Source: Anaerococcus porci (GTDB lineage: Bacteria > Bacillota > Clostridia > Tissierellales > Peptoniphilaceae). From it: DNA of 64,000 nucleotides. Both the position numbers and the translations under genes were made by a program. Positions 63,038 to 64,000 of this stretch are shown here, piece after piece. Under the pieces are notes generated by a model that had not been told where the DNA came from, made no database searches, and saw nothing but the letters and a program-made list of their open reading frames with translations. Positions within the stretch are counted from its first letter, which is position 1; every line of letters starts with the position of its first letter. Location of the stretch: positions 243,806 through 307,805 of the forward strand of contig NZ_VULQ01000001.1 in assembly GCF_009696575.1 (NCBI RefSeq), given 5' to 3'.

Positions 63038-63631
63038 TCAGCCTAATAATTCAGGGAATTTATTTTTCAAATATTTTTCTAACATCTTTTTGATTGTTTC
63101 TTTATTTTCAATAAAAATTTCTTTTTGATTTAAACTTTCATATCCTAAAATCAAAGTATTTACAAAGGTCACTAAAAACTCATCTTCAAAAATAGATGAG
63201 AGCTTATCGTTTGGAGGAAATGCAGACGATAAAATTTCTGTGTTTGTTTCTTTTAAATTTTTAAACATTTCACACAATCTTTTATCTTCATTTTGTAGTT
63301 TCAAAAAAATTGCATATATGCTTTTAAATTCATTTTCATCATAAATTCTTTCCATCATCATCTCAGTAATTGCGTCTAAACTCGTTAACTTAGATGTGTC
63401 GATAGTTTTGTTTTTTTCTCCTCTATATTTGATACCTGATTTCATAAAATCATAAATCATTTCATAGGTTGAGCCATAATGATAGTAAACACCACCTTTA
63501 CTTAAACTGACTTTTTCTATAACATCTTCCATAGTTGTATTTTGGAAACCCTTTTCTAAGAAACATTTTTTTGCCGCTTCCAGAATTTCTAACTTCTTTT
63601 TTTCTCCAACTTTCAATTTTTTATCATTCAA
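63038..63631 (-). CDS. TetR/AcrR-family repressor
   Basis: 197 residues. The N-terminal helix-turn-helix is KLEILEAAKKCFLEKGFQNTTMEDVIEKVSLSKGGVYYHYGSTYEMIYDFM; the C-terminal ligand domain is not specific. The best start is TTG at 63631 (MNDKKLKVGEKKK), with AGGAG spaced 8 bp; an in-frame TTG at 63649 lies on the SD side. First gene of the operon regulator-permeases-ATPases-lipoprotein-hydrolase-exporter. A palindrome in its promoter is the likely operator, so it should repress the whole operon until a ligand binds. Confidence 0.92.
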   Translation of the reverse strand: MNDKKLKVGEKKKLEILEAAKKCFLEKGFQNTTMEDVIEKVSLSKGGVYYHYGSTYEMIYDFMKSGIKYRGEKNKTIDTSKLTSLDAITEMMMERIYDENEFKSIYAIFLKLQNEDKRLCEMFKNLKETNTEILSSAFPPNDKLSSIFEDEFLVTFVNTLILGYESLNQKEIFIENKETIKKMLEKYLKNKFPELLG

Positions 63632-63658
63632 AACTTTATCTCCTGTCAATAAATAATT

Positions 63659-63707
63659 CCGACGCTACCGTCAGTTTTATTGTAACTCATTTGATAATTA
63701 ATTTCAA
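63659..63707 (-). promoter_or_regulatory. promoter and TetR-type operator of the transporter operon
   Basis: Minus strand -35 TTGAAA (63707-63702), 17-bp spacer, -10 TACAAT (63684-63679). Just downstream CTGACGGTAGCGTCGG (63674-63659) is an inverted repeat (arms CTGACG/CGTCGG, one mismatch) over the transcription start, GC-rich in an AT-rich setting. Confidence 0.75.
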
Positions 63708-64000
63708 TACATGGATTATTTTAAATTTAGTAATCTTATTTAAGATATTTGCTTGAACGCCCTTTATACTTCTTTATTAATTTCTTTAAATACGGTATAA
63801 TTAATTAAACTTAATACACGCTTAACGCTTATAACTTTAATAGACCAACTAAGGAAGTCAATAGTTATTTTTAAAAATTTTTTCAAGTCACAAAACTTAA
63901 AAATGTGCATAGCAAACAAGCCTCATATACTTTCATTTTTTGAGGCAACACTTTTAAAAATTTATGCGACTAACTTACTTTTTTCTCGAATTAGTTTTTG
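63708..64000. other. upstream region at the window end
   Basis: About 290 bp without a supported gene. A TTGACT occurs on the minus strand near 63,855 as a possible -35. The next gene is outside the window. Confidence 0.4.

Overview
The window is a roughly 64 kb piece of a very AT-rich, low-GC Gram-positive chromosome. The gene content (tmk-darA-holB order, dnaG-rpoD-trmK-nif3 operon, iron-sulfur serine dehydratase, ECF-type vitamin transporters, L-lactate dehydrogenase, lipoproteins with Gram-positive leaders) suggests an anaerobic Firmicute. By overall feel it is closest to the Gram-positive anaerobic cocci (Peptoniphilaceae, e.g. Anaerococcus-like). That placement is inference; no 16S rRNA is present.

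Layout. 1-10,983 holds housekeeping genes, mostly on the minus strand: the start of holB, c-di-AMP receptor darA, tmk, ribosomal protein L25/Ctc, thiol peroxidase, a degenerate FolD homologue, a large SH3b/NlpC-P60 wall hydrolase with seven 13-residue repeats, the RNase P RNA gene, then dnaG-rpoD-trmK-nif3. 11,066-16,055 holds a broken aldehyde dehydrogenase gene and the fructose operon fruR-fruK-fruA. 16,158-20,349 holds a holin-like membrane protein, acylphosphatase, a copper operon (copA with an in-frame copZ, then csoR) and an Asp23 protein. 20,447-26,165 holds queT under a preQ1 riboswitch, a C39-like lipoprotein, tRNA-Lys, an ECF S component, L-LDH and a Nudix hydrolase. 26,227-28,020 is a decayed osmoprotectant ABC transporter. 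28,444-33,863 is a catabolic operon (transporter, hydantoinase/oxoprolinase, HExxH protein, Ldh2-type dehydrogenase, DUF1294) with a perfect cre box. 34,127-43,676 is mixed metabolism, including an antiporter under a fluoride riboswitch, sdaAB/sdaAA, a broken DODA dioxygenase and a PrsW protease. 44,139-49,890 is a two-component system with an adjacent ABC transporter, plus a truncated second response regulator. 50,255-52,658 holds an asparagine-synthase-like protein and arginase. From about 52,679 to the end the sequence looks like the edge of an integrative element: an RlmD-like 3' tail, truncated accessory genes, a large serine recombinase, and an operon of TetR, an oligopeptide/nickel-type ABC importer, a hydrolase and an ABC exporter.

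Regulation visible in the sequence: preQ1 and fluoride riboswitches each sitting at the predicted +1 of a consensus promoter; a CsoR-like operator before copA; a CcpA cre box; an 11-bp direct repeat upstream of the ABC transporter next to the two-component system; a TetR palindrome; a sigma-B-like promoter before asp23 whose -10 element recurs before three other genes; and a probably leaderless fruR.

Gene decay is prominent. The aldehyde dehydrogenase (stop plus frameshift), osmoprotectant transporter (at least five lesions), DODA dioxygenase (one amber stop), an alpha/beta hydrolase (indel in an A-run), a response regulator (truncated) and a small membrane protein in the element are all broken.
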